Assembly (NCBI GenBank): GCA_001038565.1
Contig: LFJO01000010.1
Coordinates: 242,089 to 306,088 of the forward strand
Origin: Alkalihalobacillus pseudalcaliphilus
GTDB taxonomy: Bacteria; Bacillota; Bacilli; Bacillales; Bacillaceae_D
DNA: 64,000 bases
Reading direction: 5' to 3'
Shown one piece after another: positions 1 to 10,189 of the stretch (its first letter is position 1; each line of letters starts with the position of its first letter). A model generated the notes under the pieces. The model was not told the DNA's origin. It worked only from the letters and a program-made list of their open reading frames with translations, and did no database searches. Both the position numbers and the translations under genes were made by a program.

Positions 1-96
1 TTTAAAATAATTAGTGAATTAATTGATTTAGGAGTTTGTGAAAGATTGACAATATGTATTTCTTCGTTTTTAATGATGAAATATAAAAGCTCTTAA
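1..96 (+). CDS. Possible C-terminal end of an upstream gene (partial)
   Basis: Frame 1 is open from the first base to a TAA at 94-96 and encodes about 31 residues, with a hydrophobic stretch (LTICISSFLMM) followed by a short basic tail. This could be the end of a membrane transporter, which would suit the acid-sugar genes that follow. The stretch is too short to assign a family, and an open frame of this length can occur by chance in AT-rich DNA. Only sequence upstream of the window can settle it. Confidence 0.25.
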   Translation, partial: FKIISELIDLGVCERLTICISSFLMMKYKSS

Positions 97-129
97 ACGC
101 TTTTTTAGCTTAATAAGGAGGAGATAGCA

Positions 130-1251
130 GTGGCTTATGAACTTGTGCAACGTATGCAACAGGAATATAAAAAGCAGGAGGGAAAATGGTTTTCGAACCG
201 TTGGCACTACATTGAAGCTTGTATACTTAAAGCCTATTTAGACCATTTTGATTTGAAGGGAAGAAAAGAAGATTATCAGTTTGTCAAAGATTATGTGGAG
301 AGGTTATTTGATGAAAATGGAGAAATAACAAGTATTAAGATAAATGACTACAACATTGATCAAATAAGAATGGCTACGATTTTATTAAGGCTTTATCGAG
401 TAGAAAAGGATCCGAAGTATAAAAAAGTGTTAGATGATTTGTACCAACAACGCTCAAGTTATCCGCGAACAAAACAAGGTAGCTTTTGGCACAAATCGAA
501 TTATCCTAATCAAGTGTGGCTAGATGGACTTTATATGGGACAGCCATTTTATTTGGAGTATATGAAAGAATTTATGAATAAAAAAGACTATCAAGATTTA
601 ATCAAGCAGTTCCGCCATGTTCGAACGTATATTTACAACGAAGAGAAAAATCTCTACGTTCATGCTTATGATGATAGTAAGAAGGTCTTTTGGGCAAATA
701 AAGTGACGGGACAGTCGCCACATGTATGGTCTCGGGCTATAGGTTGGTATAGTATGGCTTTAGTGGATAGTATCGAGCTATTAGAAGGTGAAGAAGCTTT
801 GCAACAAGAGCTTGGTAAGCTTTTAGAGGAGCTCGTTTTGGATGTTATTCCACATCAAGATCAAAGCGGAATGTGGTATCAAGTGATGGACTACCCCGAG
901 CGAGAAGGAAATTTCTTGGAGACAAGTGGCACATTAATGCTCGCCTATAGTCTATTAAAAGGCGTGAGGATTGGTTTTTTACAAAAAAGTTTTCAACAAT
1001 TTGGTCTAGCTGCTTATGAGGGAACCGTAAAAGAGTACTTGAGAGAAGAAAATGGAGAGATTTTACTTGGAGGAATTTGTAGAAGTGCGGGACTCGGAAA
1101 ACATCCTGATACCGGAGTCATGAGGGATGGGAGTTTTAATTATTACGTGTTTAGAGAAAGGATAGTGGACAATAATGGACATGGAGTCGCTCCTTTATTG
1201 ATGGTTTACAATGAAGTTTTACAGCTTGAAAAGTCAGATATTTTAGAATAA
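130..1251 (+). CDS. Glycoside hydrolase family 105 protein (unsaturated rhamnogalacturonyl/uronyl hydrolase)
   Basis: Enzymes of the YteR/YesR type remove the unsaturated uronic acid left on oligosaccharides by pectate or rhamnogalacturonan lyases, acting inside the cell. The 373-residue length fits. There is no signal peptide. Family landmarks are visible: an Asp near residue 77 in DYNIDQIRMATILL, WLDGLYMGQPF with Asp132 (the position of the catalytic Asp in the family), SPHVWSRAIGWY and a C-terminal NNGHGVAPLL. The start is GTG at 130, seven bases after AAGGAGGAG. The next gene is a GntR regulator and the following three form a galactarate route, so the natural substrate is probably a pectin-derived fragment. 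The family is well supported; the exact substrate is inferred. Confidence 0.85.
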   Translation: MAYELVQRMQQEYKKQEGKWFSNRWHYIEACILKAYLDHFDLKGRKEDYQFVKDYVERLFDENGEITSIKINDYNIDQIRMATILLRLYRVEKDPKYKKVLDDLYQQRSSYPRTKQGSFWHKSNYPNQVWLDGLYMGQPFYLEYMKEFMNKKDYQDLIKQFRHVRTYIYNEEKNLYVHAYDDSKKVFWANKVTGQSPHVWSRAIGWYSMALVDSIELLEGEEALQQELGKLLEELVLDVIPHQDQSGMWYQVMDYPEREGNFLETSGTLMLAYSLLKGVRIGFLQKSFQQFGLAAYEGTVKEYLREENGEILLGGICRSAGLGKHPDTGVMRDGSFNYYVFRERIVDNNGHGVAPLLMVYNEVLQLEKSDILE

Positions 1252-1284
1252 ACATTATTTACAGAAAGAGATTCCTGCGCTAAC

Positions 1285-1307
1285 ATTTGATATATCAGAT
1301 ATCAAAT
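1285..1307. promoter_or_regulatory. Perfect inverted repeat, candidate operator of the GntR regulator
   Basis: ATTTGATAT, a 5-base spacer and ATATCAAAT form a perfect 9-bp inverted repeat centred at 1296, ending 17 bases before the preferred ATG of the GntR gene. Size and symmetry fit a site for a dimeric FadR-subfamily regulator, so autoregulation and control of the downstream catabolic genes are likely. I did not see a second copy upstream of the GH105 gene. Confidence 0.6.
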
Positions 1308-1324
1308 TGAATAGGGTGAGTACA

Positions 1325-2005
1325 ATGAAAGAAGTAATTAACCATGATCTCTTTGCAATAAAAACAGAACAAGTAAAGTCGTTACGCGATATTGTGGCGG
1401 AATCCTTAAGAGAAGCGATTGTAACAGGCAAGCTTCAACCAGGTGAGCATTTAAAAGAACGTGAGCTATCGTCATTAATGGGCGTGAGTACAACTCCTAT
1501 TAAAGAAGCTTTTCGTATGCTGGGCCGAGAGGGACTTGTTGAAACGATTCCAAGAAAAGGGACGTATGTCTCAAATGTGGCAGAGTCTACGATTCAAGAA
1601 GTTCAAATGTTAAGAGCTGTATTAGAAGGGTTATGTGCAAAGCTTGCCGCTCAAAAAATAACCGAACAACAAAAGGTGAAAATGAAAGAGCAAATCACAA
1701 AGATGGAGCAATTACTTGAAGCAAAAGAAATTGACCGTCTAATTGAAGCGAATACTCGTTTTCACCAAATAATTAAAGAGGCTGCGGCAAGCACGATGAT
1801 TAATCAAGTGTTAGAAAACACAGCCAGTCTTGATAAAGCTTTTAGAAAGCGTGCTTTAATGAATGATAGTGAATTAAAATATGGTTTTGTTGAGCATAAA
1901 AAGGTTTATGAAGCGATTATTCATCACCATGATGAGTTAGCCGAACATTTAATGAAGGATCATATTTTAAGAACATTACACGATGTTCTTAAGACAAAAG
2001 AGTAA
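1325..2005 (+). CDS. GntR-family regulator, FadR subfamily (FCD domain)
   Basis: A winged-helix DNA-binding domain spans about residues 18-85 (SLRDIVAESLREAI, GKLQPGEHLKERELSSLMGVSTTPIKEAFRMLGREGLV, then PRKGTYVS). An all-helical FCD ligand-binding domain fills the rest, with the metal or effector-binding pattern TRFHQIIKEAA and EHKKVYEAI. Regulators of this subfamily typically sense sugar acids such as uronates, galactarate or glucarate. I chose ATG 1325 because AGGGTGAG lies five bases upstream; the reading frame extends back to TTG 1307 but no ribosome binding site serves that codon. It precedes the dehydratase, dehydrogenase and galactarate dehydratase genes and probably controls them through the inverted repeat at 1285-1307. 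Confidence 0.9.
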   Translation: MKEVINHDLFAIKTEQVKSLRDIVAESLREAIVTGKLQPGEHLKERELSSLMGVSTTPIKEAFRMLGREGLVETIPRKGTYVSNVAESTIQEVQMLRAVLEGLCAKLAAQKITEQQKVKMKEQITKMEQLLEAKEIDRLIEANTRFHQIIKEAAASTMINQVLENTASLDKAFRKRALMNDSELKYGFVEHKKVYEAIIHHHDELAEHLMKDHILRTLHDVLKTKE

Positions 2006-2049
2006 GGGCAAGTACATGTAATGTAAATTATAGAAAGTGAGGGATTTAG

Positions 2050-2973
2050 ATGAACAATGACTCTTTTTCAAAAAAGTTTCACTCTATATCAGGCATCACC
2101 ATAACACCTTTTAAGCCTAACACTAAAGAAGTGGATTGGGCGGCCGTTCGTGAAAATGTAAACTTCCTGATTGAGAGTGGTGTGGATGTAATTGTCCCTT
2201 GTGGAAATACGAGCGAGTTTTATGCTTTAACGATTGAAGAGGCAAAAGAAGAAATCAAACAAGTCGTTCATTGTGCGGCGGGCAGGGCTACCGTTGTTGC
2301 AGGAATCGGTTATTCGGTTGAAACGGCTATTGAAATGGGCAGATATGCAAAAGAGGTCGGTGCTGACAGCATCATGATTCATATGCCAGTTCACCCATAT
2401 ATCACAGACGAGGGTGCGTTAGCTTATTTCAAAAAAATAATTCAATCTGTTGATTTACCTGCTGTCATTTATTTTAAAGACCCGCATATAAGCGATCAAG
2501 TATTGATTGAATTAGCTCAATTAGAAAGACTTGTAGCGGTTAAATATGCGATTAATGATTTAGCTCGTTTTGCATTAACTATTCAATCCGTACCAAACGA
2601 TAAGAAGGTGGCTTGGATATGCGGAACCGCAGAAAAGTGGGCTCCTTTTTTCTTCAGTGCTGGGGCAGTTGGATTTACTTCAGGGCTTGTTAATGTTTTT
2701 CCCCAAAAATCATTAGAACTAATGGAAGCTTTACAGGAACAAAACCAAGAACAAATCTGGTCATTATGGAAGGATATTATCCCATTTGAAGATTTGCGCG
2801 CTAAATATAATAACGGTAATAATGTGGTGGTGATAAAAGAAGCAATGGAATATATCGGTTTACAAGGAGGGGTTACAAGAGAGCCTGTTTCTAAACTTAA
2901 CGATAGGGACCGACAAGAACTTGAGTTGTTACTACATGAATGGGGATTAAGCCCTCAAGTCACAAATGGATGA
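2050..2973 (+). CDS. DapA-family dehydratase/decarboxylase, probable 5-dehydro-4-deoxyglucarate dehydratase type
   Basis: This is a 307-residue class I aldolase-fold protein of the dihydrodipicolinate synthase family. The Schiff-base lysine is Lys165 in VAVKYAIND and the family tyrosine is Tyr141 in AVIYFKD; the substrate-carboxylate loop is CGNTSEF at residues 51-57. In B. subtilis the equivalent gene (ycbC) converts 5-dehydro-4-deoxyglucarate to 2-oxoglutarate semialdehyde with loss of CO2 and water, and is also followed by an aldehyde dehydrogenase. The same adjacency and a galactarate dehydratase two genes downstream support that role here. GalrD-II releases the enantiomer of the usual keto acid, so the stereospecificity of this protein may differ from YcbC; that is inference. 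N-acetylneuraminate lyase or another KDG aldolase remain less likely options. Confidence 0.75.
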   Translation: MNNDSFSKKFHSISGITITPFKPNTKEVDWAAVRENVNFLIESGVDVIVPCGNTSEFYALTIEEAKEEIKQVVHCAAGRATVVAGIGYSVETAIEMGRYAKEVGADSIMIHMPVHPYITDEGALAYFKKIIQSVDLPAVIYFKDPHISDQVLIELAQLERLVAVKYAINDLARFALTIQSVPNDKKVAWICGTAEKWAPFFFSAGAVGFTSGLVNVFPQKSLELMEALQEQNQEQIWSLWKDIIPFEDLRAKYNNGNNVVVIKEAMEYIGLQGGVTREPVSKLNDRDRQELELLLHEWGLSPQVTNG

Positions 2974-2990
2974 AAAAGGGGATGGTAATT

Positions 2991-4448
2991 ATGAGTAAGC
3001 ATTTTCAAAATTTTATAGATGGAAAATGGTGTGATAGTTCTAGTGGCGAAACGTTAAGCAGTATCAACCCTGCTAATAATGAAGAAGTCGTGGGTCAATT
3101 CCCTCATTCAACCAATGAAGATGTAGACGCTGCTGTCTATGCAGCCAAAGAGGCTTTCACCACATGGAAACGTGTTTCTTCGTTAAAAAGAGGAGATTAT
3201 CTACATCAAGTTGCAAATAATCTTGAAAAAAAAATTGATGACATTGCTTGGACAGCAACCATGGAAATGGGTAAAACCTTAGTAGAAACAAGAGGAGAAG
3301 TGATGAGGGCTGTCCAAATTCTCCGATATTACGCACAAGAGGGTTATCGAAAAGAGGGAGATGTTATTCCTTCTGGAGGAGATAATAATTTTTTATTTAC
3401 AAAAAGAGTCCCATTAGGTGTGATTGGCATCATTTCACCATGGAATTTCCCAATTGCGATCCCTGTTTGGAAAATAGCACCTGCATTAGTGTATGGCAAT
3501 ACAGTTGTCCTGAAACCGGCTTCTGAAACAGCTCTTACAGCGATCAAAATTATGGAGGCGTTTGCAGAGGCTGAATTACCGAATGGCGTCATTAATCTAG
3601 TTACAGGCCAGGGCTCTGTCGTTGGTGAAGCGGTTATTCATCATGAACATGTAAATGCTATCAGTTTCACAGGCTCCAATGATATCGGTAAAAAAATTGC
3701 ACTAGCTTGTATTGAAAGAGGCGCTAAATATCAATTGGAAATGGGCGGGAAAAATCCTGCGATTATTTTAGAAGATGCTGATTTAGAGCAAGCTGCTGAA
3801 TTAACAGTAAGTGGAGCAATGAAACATACAGGTCAAAAATGTACGGCGACAAGCCGAGCATTTATACATGAAGAAGTCTATGAGGAATTTAAGGAAAAGA
3901 TATTATCCAAAGTTAAGAAGATTCGACTGGGAGCTGGTGTTGAAGAAAGTACTTATATGGGACCATTATCCTCAAGTAATCAACAAAAAAATGTGTTGAG
4001 GTTTATAGAAAATGGAATAGCAGCAGGGGCATCATTATTATTCGGTGGGAAGGTACCAGAAGGCGATGCCTATAAACATGGATACTATGTAGAACCAACC
4101 ATTTTTGAAAATGTTGACCCAAGAAGTGAGCTAGCCCAAGAAGAAATATTCGGTCCTGTTTTATGTTTATTTAAAATTAATGGAATAGATCAAGCTTTAG
4201 AGCAAGCAAATGACAGTCGTTTTGGTTTGTCGGCATCACTTTTTACAAATGATATCTCTCGCTCACTAACGTATATGAATGAAATAGAAGCGGGACTGAT
4301 CAAAGTAAATGGTGAGAGTGCAGGCGTTGAGCTCCAAGCACCATTTGGAGGTATGAAGCAATCAAGTTCCCACTCTCGAGAACAAGGAGAGGCAGCGAAA
4401 GAATTTTTCACAGCCATTAAAACGATTACGATCACACCCGTTAATTAA
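2991..4448 (+). CDS. NAD(P)-dependent aldehyde dehydrogenase, probable 2-oxoglutarate semialdehyde dehydrogenase
   Basis: This is a standard 485-residue ALDH-superfamily enzyme. Visible motifs are ISPWNFP and the cofactor-binding KPASET near 170-180, the Rossmann SFTGSN loop near 225, the general base Glu250 in LEMGGKNP, the catalytic Cys284 in GQKCTATSRA, and EEIFGPVL. ATG 2991 is chosen because AAAGGGGATGG precedes it; the frame is open further upstream, overlapping the previous gene, without a ribosome binding site. The gene starts 17 bases after the DapA-family gene. By context it oxidises 2-oxoglutarate semialdehyde to 2-oxoglutarate, feeding galactarate carbon into the TCA cycle. The ALDH family is certain; the substrate rests on gene order. 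Confidence 0.85.
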   Translation: MSKHFQNFIDGKWCDSSSGETLSSINPANNEEVVGQFPHSTNEDVDAAVYAAKEAFTTWKRVSSLKRGDYLHQVANNLEKKIDDIAWTATMEMGKTLVETRGEVMRAVQILRYYAQEGYRKEGDVIPSGGDNNFLFTKRVPLGVIGIISPWNFPIAIPVWKIAPALVYGNTVVLKPASETALTAIKIMEAFAEAELPNGVINLVTGQGSVVGEAVIHHEHVNAISFTGSNDIGKKIALACIERGAKYQLEMGGKNPAIILEDADLEQAAELTVSGAMKHTGQKCTATSRAFIHEEVYEEFKEKILSKVKKIRLGAGVEESTYMGPLSSSNQQKNVLRFIENGIAAGASLLFGGKVPEGDAYKHGYYVEPTIFENVDPRSELAQEEIFGPVLCLFKINGIDQALEQANDSRFGLSASLFTNDISRSLTYMNEIEAGLIKVNGESAGVELQAPFGGMKQSSSHSREQGEAAKEFFTAIKTITITPVN

Positions 4449-4461
4449 TTGAATTTAGTTT

Positions 4462-5928
<1,467 letters not shown>

Positions 5929-5955
5929 GAGCCCATATAGGGCTTTTTTTTTTTG
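5929..5955 (+). terminator. Rho-independent terminator of the galactarate locus
   Basis: The short hairpin AGCCC-ATATA-GGGCT is followed by a run of about eleven T, just after the stop codon. A short motif CCCGAGCAAACGC follows at 5963-5974 and recurs twice near 26.1 kb. Confidence 0.8.
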
Positions 5956-6016
5956 GAGAAACCCCGAGCAAACGCATCGCATGGTCTTTCTTTTAAGAGG
6001 TTACTCCAAACACAAA

Positions 6017-6119
6017 TTTACACCTTCACAATTCGTTTACATTCTCCACAAAACGTTTACGTCGGTTTATAAAAGCTTAACAGATTATGCATACTCCCTT
6101 AATAATGAATCCCTATACT
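6017..6119 (+). promoter_or_regulatory. PhoP-type promoter of the pst operon
   Basis: Repeats resembling the Bacillus PhoP half-site TT(A/T/C)ACA occur at 6017-6022, 6036-6041 (both TTTACA), 6056-6061 (TTTACG), 6066-6071 (TTTATA) and 6077-6082 (TTAACA). The last three are spaced 10-11 bp, the helical phasing PhoP dimers need. A TATACT -10 lies at 6114-6119 with no good -35, as in activator-dependent Pho promoters. Induction by phosphate limitation is the expected behaviour. Confidence 0.75.
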
Positions 6120-6188
6120 GAAGTTGTAACAAAGAGAGCTTGCCTCTAACAAAAAAACGAATGAAAAAGAAAAGGGGAGAAACAATTC

Positions 6189-7187
6189 GTGAATATTAAA
6201 AAGTATTTGGTTTTATTTGTAGCTTCATTTCTAGCAGTCGTATTAGTCGCATGTGGTGGAGGTTCTGACTCAGACGAAACAGAAGGCACAAATACAGGTG
6301 CAGACAGCAATGATGATAATCAAGCTGCCGAAACAGAAGAATTAGAAGGTAGTGTCGTCATCGATGGTTCGGGGACTGTTTACCCTTTAATGGCAATCTT
6401 AGCTGAGGAATACATGATTAATGAGCAAGAAGGAGTTTCAGTTGAAGTTAGTCGTGCTGGTACAGGTGCTGGTTTCCAACGCTTCTTAGCAGAAGGTGGT
6501 ACAGACTTTAACGACGCATCTCGTGAAATTAAAGAAGAAGAACAAACTTTAGCAGATGAATTAGGAATAGAAGTAAAAGAATTAAAAGTAGCTTTAGATG
6601 GTTTAACGTTTGTAGTAAACCCAGAAAATGATTGGGCGACTGAATTAACACAAGACGAGTTAATTCAAATTTTCTCAGATGATAGCATTCAGAACTGGTC
6701 TGATGTGAATCCTGATTTCCCAGATACAGAAGTTAATCGCTACGGTCCAAATGAAAACCATGGTACGTATGAGTTTTTCTTTGATGAAGTATTAGGCGGA
6801 CAAGATTTAGTAAGTAACGTTAACTTGCAACAAGACTATTCAACACTTGTTAACTTAATTGCTGAAGACGCGAACGGAATTGCCTTCTTTGGATTTGGAT
6901 ATTTTGTAAGTAACCAAGATAAATTACAAGCAGTAAGTGTAGATTTCGGAAATGGACCTGTAACACCGTCTCTTGACACCATTGGTGAAGGTGATGCAGA
7001 TTATGCACCATTCACACGTCCAGTATTCACTTATTTAAATGTGAATCATGCTAAAGAAAAACCGGAAGTATTAGATTTTGCTAACTATGTAATGAACAAC
7101 ATGAACAACTTTGCTGGTGAAACTGGATTTGCTCCAATTCCAGAAGAAGAAGTACAAGAGTTCATTGACTTTTTAGAAGGACTTTAA
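6189..7187 (+). CDS. pstS: Phosphate ABC transporter substrate-binding lipoprotein PstS
   Basis: PstS captures extracellular phosphate for the PstCAB importer. The N-terminus is a lipoprotein signal ending in the lipobox LVAC (Cys22), followed by an acidic Gly/Ser/Asp/Glu linker. The binding domain shows VIDGSGTVYPL near residue 57 and VSRAGTGAGFQRF, both phosphate-contacting loops of the family. The 332-residue length is typical. The start is GTG 6189 with AGGGGAG upstream. It is the first gene of pstS-C-A-B-phoU. The high acidic content of the mature protein fits an alkaliphilic or halophilic host. A hairpin directly after the stop probably lets PstS be made in excess over the membrane subunits. 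Confidence 0.97.
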   Translation: MNIKKYLVLFVASFLAVVLVACGGGSDSDETEGTNTGADSNDDNQAAETEELEGSVVIDGSGTVYPLMAILAEEYMINEQEGVSVEVSRAGTGAGFQRFLAEGGTDFNDASREIKEEEQTLADELGIEVKELKVALDGLTFVVNPENDWATELTQDELIQIFSDDSIQNWSDVNPDFPDTEVNRYGPNENHGTYEFFFDEVLGGQDLVSNVNLQQDYSTLVNLIAEDANGIAFFGFGYFVSNQDKLQAVSVDFGNGPVTPSLDTIGEGDADYAPFTRPVFTYLNVNHAKEKPEVLDFANYVMNNMNNFAGETGFAPIPEEEVQEFIDFLEGL

Positions 7188-7197
7188 ATAAAAAAAG

Positions 7198-7230
7198 ATA
7201 GAGTGAGTTGAGGAAACTCAGCCACTCTAT
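7198..7230 (+). promoter_or_regulatory. Intercistronic hairpin between pstS and pstC
   Basis: ATAGAGTG and GTTGAG pair with CTCAGC and CACTCTAT around a GAAA tetraloop, a long stem immediately after the pstS stop. No T run follows, so it is more likely an RNA-stabilising or partially attenuating element than a terminator. Confidence 0.7.
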
Positions 7231-7274
7231 TTGGTTCAAAAGGGAATGAACCGGAAGAAAGGGGAGCCGTATCA

Positions 7275-8219
7275 ATGAGTAAGACTGTTACGGAGAAAAA
7301 AACCGTTCAACAGATGATTGAACAAAACAAAAATAAAAAGAACTTCACTTCCATTATGGAAAAGTTAATGCCAAAACTGCTTTTTGCGATTGCGGCCATT
7401 TCTATTTTTACGACGGTAGGAATTATTTTTACCCTATTAAGTGAAACGGTTGAATTTTTTAGACGCGTACCGTTTTTAGATTTCTTTACAGGGACTATAT
7501 TAAAACCTTTAAGTGCCAATCCGGAATTTGGTATTCTTCCTTTGGTTACGGGAACGATATTGTCATCACTTATTGCCATGCTCGTTGCTATACCGATTGG
7601 ATTAATGACAGCTATTTACTTAAGTGAATATGCATCAGATAAGGTTCGAAGAGTATTAAAGCCAGTTTTAGAACTTTTAGCTGGTATTCCAACTATTGTA
7701 TATGGATTCTTCGCCTTTACGTTTGTAACACCGATTTTAAGAGAGATTATTCCAGGACTTGAAGCAACGAATATTTTGAGCCCAGGTATTGTGATGGGAA
7801 TTATGATTATTCCGATGGTTGCCTCACTTTCAGAAGATGCGATGAGCTCTGTTCCAAACGCGATGCGTGAAGGGGCGTTAGCTTTAGGTGCTACCAAATT
7901 AGAGGTAACAGGAAAAGTTGTTATACCTGCTGCGATTTCAGGTATTATTGCTTCCTTTGTATTAGGAATTTCTCGTGCTATTGGTGAAACAATGATTGTA
8001 ACGATTGCAAGTGGTAGCTCCAAAAACTTTACATTTGATATTACTCAATCGATGCAAACAATGACTGCATATATCGTTGAAATCACAAGTGGAGAAGCTG
8101 CAGCTGGAACAACCATTTATTATAGCTTGTACGCTGTTGCGATGACATTATTTGTTTTCACATTATTAATGAATGTCATTGCACAATATATTTCCCGTAA
8201 ATTTAGGGAGGAATACTAA
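7275..8219 (+). CDS. pstC: Phosphate ABC transporter permease PstC
   Basis: PstC pairs with PstA to form the membrane channel of the high-affinity phosphate importer. The 314-residue protein has a cytoplasmic N-terminus rich in Lys and about six membrane segments starting near residues 38, 92, 130, 165, 220 and 283. The ABC-permease coupling loop is visible as EGALALGATKLEVTGKVVIPAA, followed by GISRAIGETM. AAAGGGGAG precedes ATG 7275. pstA follows after a single base. Confidence 0.96.
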   Translation: MSKTVTEKKTVQQMIEQNKNKKNFTSIMEKLMPKLLFAIAAISIFTTVGIIFTLLSETVEFFRRVPFLDFFTGTILKPLSANPEFGILPLVTGTILSSLIAMLVAIPIGLMTAIYLSEYASDKVRRVLKPVLELLAGIPTIVYGFFAFTFVTPILREIIPGLEATNILSPGIVMGIMIIPMVASLSEDAMSSVPNAMREGALALGATKLEVTGKVVIPAAISGIIASFVLGISRAIGETMIVTIASGSSKNFTFDITQSMQTMTAYIVEITSGEAAAGTTIYYSLYAVAMTLFVFTLLMNVIAQYISRKFREEY

Positions 8220-8220
8220 T

Positions 8221-9105
8221 ATGCGTTATATGGATATGGAAAAGGTTCAAACTAGAATAGATAAACGATTAATTAAAAATAAAGTAGCGAAATCAGTCTT
8301 TCTTTTCGCTTCTAGTATCGGATTAATCTTTTTAGCGATATTAATTTACCGTGTTTTTGCCGATAGTATCGGTTGGATTGACTTTGATTTTCTTTCTGGG
8401 AAGTTATCTACACGTGCTGAAAATGCAGGGATTATGGGTGCCATTTTAGGAACACTTTGGTTAATGGCCATTGTAGCTCCTGTGACGATGTTACTCGGTG
8501 TAGGTACAGCCATTTATCTTGAGTGCTACGCTAAAAAAGGAAAAATACAATCATTTATTCAAACGAATATATCCAATTTAGCTGGTGTACCATCGATTGT
8601 ATTTGGAATTTTAGGTTTAACGGTATTTGTACGAGGATTCGATTTAGGAAATGTTGTTTTAGCAGGTGGATTGACCATGTCGTTACTTGTACTTCCGATT
8701 GTTGTAGTTGCCTCACAAGAAGCCATTCGAGCTGTTCCAAATCACTTAAGTGAAGCGTCCTACGGAATGGGAGCTACTAAATGGCAAACGATTAAAAATA
8801 TCATTTTACCATCTGCCCTACCAGGTATTTTAACAGGTGCAATTCTTTCATTATCAAGAGCAATTGGGGAGACAGCACCGCTTGTTGTTATTGGGATACC
8901 AGCGTTATTAATACCGTTCCCTGAATCAATTTTTGACCGATTTACCGTTTTACCAATGCAAATTTATTACTGGACATTAGATTCAGCGTTAGTTGCGGAA
9001 TACGCAAACTTAGCAGCAGCAACAATTGTCGTACTATTAGTCGTACTATTTATCATGAACTCAGTTGCTATCCTAATCAGAAATAAGTTTTCAAATAGAT
9101 ATTAA
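8221..9105 (+). CDS. pstA: Phosphate ABC transporter permease PstA
   Basis: This is the second membrane subunit of the phosphate importer, 294 residues. It has the coupling loop EASYGMGATKWQTIKNIILPSALPG and LSRAIGETAPL, as expected for PstA. The start is ATG 8221, preceded by AGGGAGG; the open frame continues back into pstC to 8173 but that start lacks a ribosome binding site. The next operon gene, pstB, is separated by an unusually long 227-base gap holding a repeat element. Confidence 0.96.
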   Translation: MRYMDMEKVQTRIDKRLIKNKVAKSVFLFASSIGLIFLAILIYRVFADSIGWIDFDFLSGKLSTRAENAGIMGAILGTLWLMAIVAPVTMLLGVGTAIYLECYAKKGKIQSFIQTNISNLAGVPSIVFGILGLTVFVRGFDLGNVVLAGGLTMSLLVLPIVVVASQEAIRAVPNHLSEASYGMGATKWQTIKNIILPSALPGILTGAILSLSRAIGETAPLVVIGIPALLIPFPESIFDRFTVLPMQIYYWTLDSALVAEYANLAAATIVVLLVVLFIMNSVAILIRNKFSNRY

Positions 9106-9210
9106 AACACGTATTAGAGGAGTTTGACCACATGAGTTTGTAGAAGCCTAGTGGTGAGCAGCGCTAAATGTTTGCACGATTTATCAACCTATAGTTCAGT
9201 GCCACTCAAT

Positions 9211-9284
9211 AGGACGCGGAATATGATTTTCGGTAGCGGCGAGTAAAACTCCGTATACCAGCAATAGTCAACTTTTATACAAAA
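9211..9284 (+). repeat. Mosaic repeat, locus 2 (end of module B) inside the pst operon
   Basis: Between pstA and pstB lies the 3' part of module B: GATTTTCGGTAGCGGCGAGT, a CTCCGTATACCAGCAATAG variant, and the boundary ACTTTTATACAAAA at 9271-9284. The preceding 9106-9210 has only diverged, unassigned sequence. The element lies inside an operon and has no T-rich terminator, so the mRNA must read through it. Confidence 0.75.
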
Positions 9285-9332
9285 GGGAAATTCATGTGAG
9301 ATTTCATCAAAAGAAAATGAGGAGAGATCATA

Positions 9333-10172
9333 ATGACTGTTATGACAGAACCGAAAAAGAAACAAGTAAAAGTAGAGCTTAATCAACAAGCAAAAAGTAA
9401 AAATGAAATATCATCAAAACCAATCGTTTACAACACAAAAGGATTAAACCTTTGGTATGGTCAAGACCACGCTTTAAAAGATATTCATCTACCAATCTAT
9501 GAAAAAGAAGTAACAGCCATCATTGGACCGTCTGGTTGTGGTAAATCAACATACTTGAAGACTTTGAACCGTATGGTTGAGCTTGTTCCGATTGTTAAAA
9601 TTTCTGGTGACATTGAGTTAAGAGGAAATAATATCTTCCACAAATCATATAAAGTAGAAGAGTTAAGAACGCGTGTAGGTATGGTGTTCCAAAAACCAAA
9701 TCCGTTCCCAAAATCTATTTATGATAATATCGCATACGGACCAAGAATTCATGGAATCCGTAATAAGAAAATCCTTGATGAAATTGTTGAAAAGAGCTTA
9801 CGAGGCGCTTATATTTGGGATGAAGTCAAAGATCGTTTAAACGAAAATGCATATGGACTTTCAGGAGGACAGCAACAACGTCTTTGTATCGCGAGATGTT
9901 TAGCAATTGAGCCAGATGTTATTTTAATGGATGAACCAACATCTGCCTTAGATCCGATTTCTACACTAAAAGTGGAAGAGTTAGTACAGCAATTAAAAGA
10001 GGATTACAGTATTGTGATTGTTACACACAATATGCAACAAGCTGCAAGAATTTCGGATCGTACAGCGTTTTTCTTAAATGGAGAAGTAGTTGAATATGAT
10101 AAAACGGATACTATTTTCTCTAATCCAACGGATCGTCGTACGGAAGATTATATTTCTGGTAGATTTGGTTAA
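9333..10172 (+). CDS. pstB: Phosphate ABC transporter ATPase PstB
   Basis: PstB powers phosphate import through PstC/PstA. Motifs are Walker A GPSGCGKS (residues 65-72), Q-loop VFQKPNPFP, signature LSGGQQQR (176-183), Walker B VILMDEP (196-202) and the H-loop THN. The 279-residue length includes a Lys-rich N-terminal extension of about 30 residues before the ABC domain. ATG 9333 is preceded by GAGGAGAG. phoU follows after 17 bases. Confidence 0.97.
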   Translation: MTVMTEPKKKQVKVELNQQAKSKNEISSKPIVYNTKGLNLWYGQDHALKDIHLPIYEKEVTAIIGPSGCGKSTYLKTLNRMVELVPIVKISGDIELRGNNIFHKSYKVEELRTRVGMVFQKPNPFPKSIYDNIAYGPRIHGIRNKKILDEIVEKSLRGAYIWDEVKDRLNENAYGLSGGQQQRLCIARCLAIEPDVILMDEPTSALDPISTLKVEELVQQLKEDYSIVIVTHNMQQAARISDRTAFFLNGEVVEYDKTDTIFSNPTDRRTEDYISGRFG

Positions 10173-10189
10173 TTTGAGGAGGAGACAGG

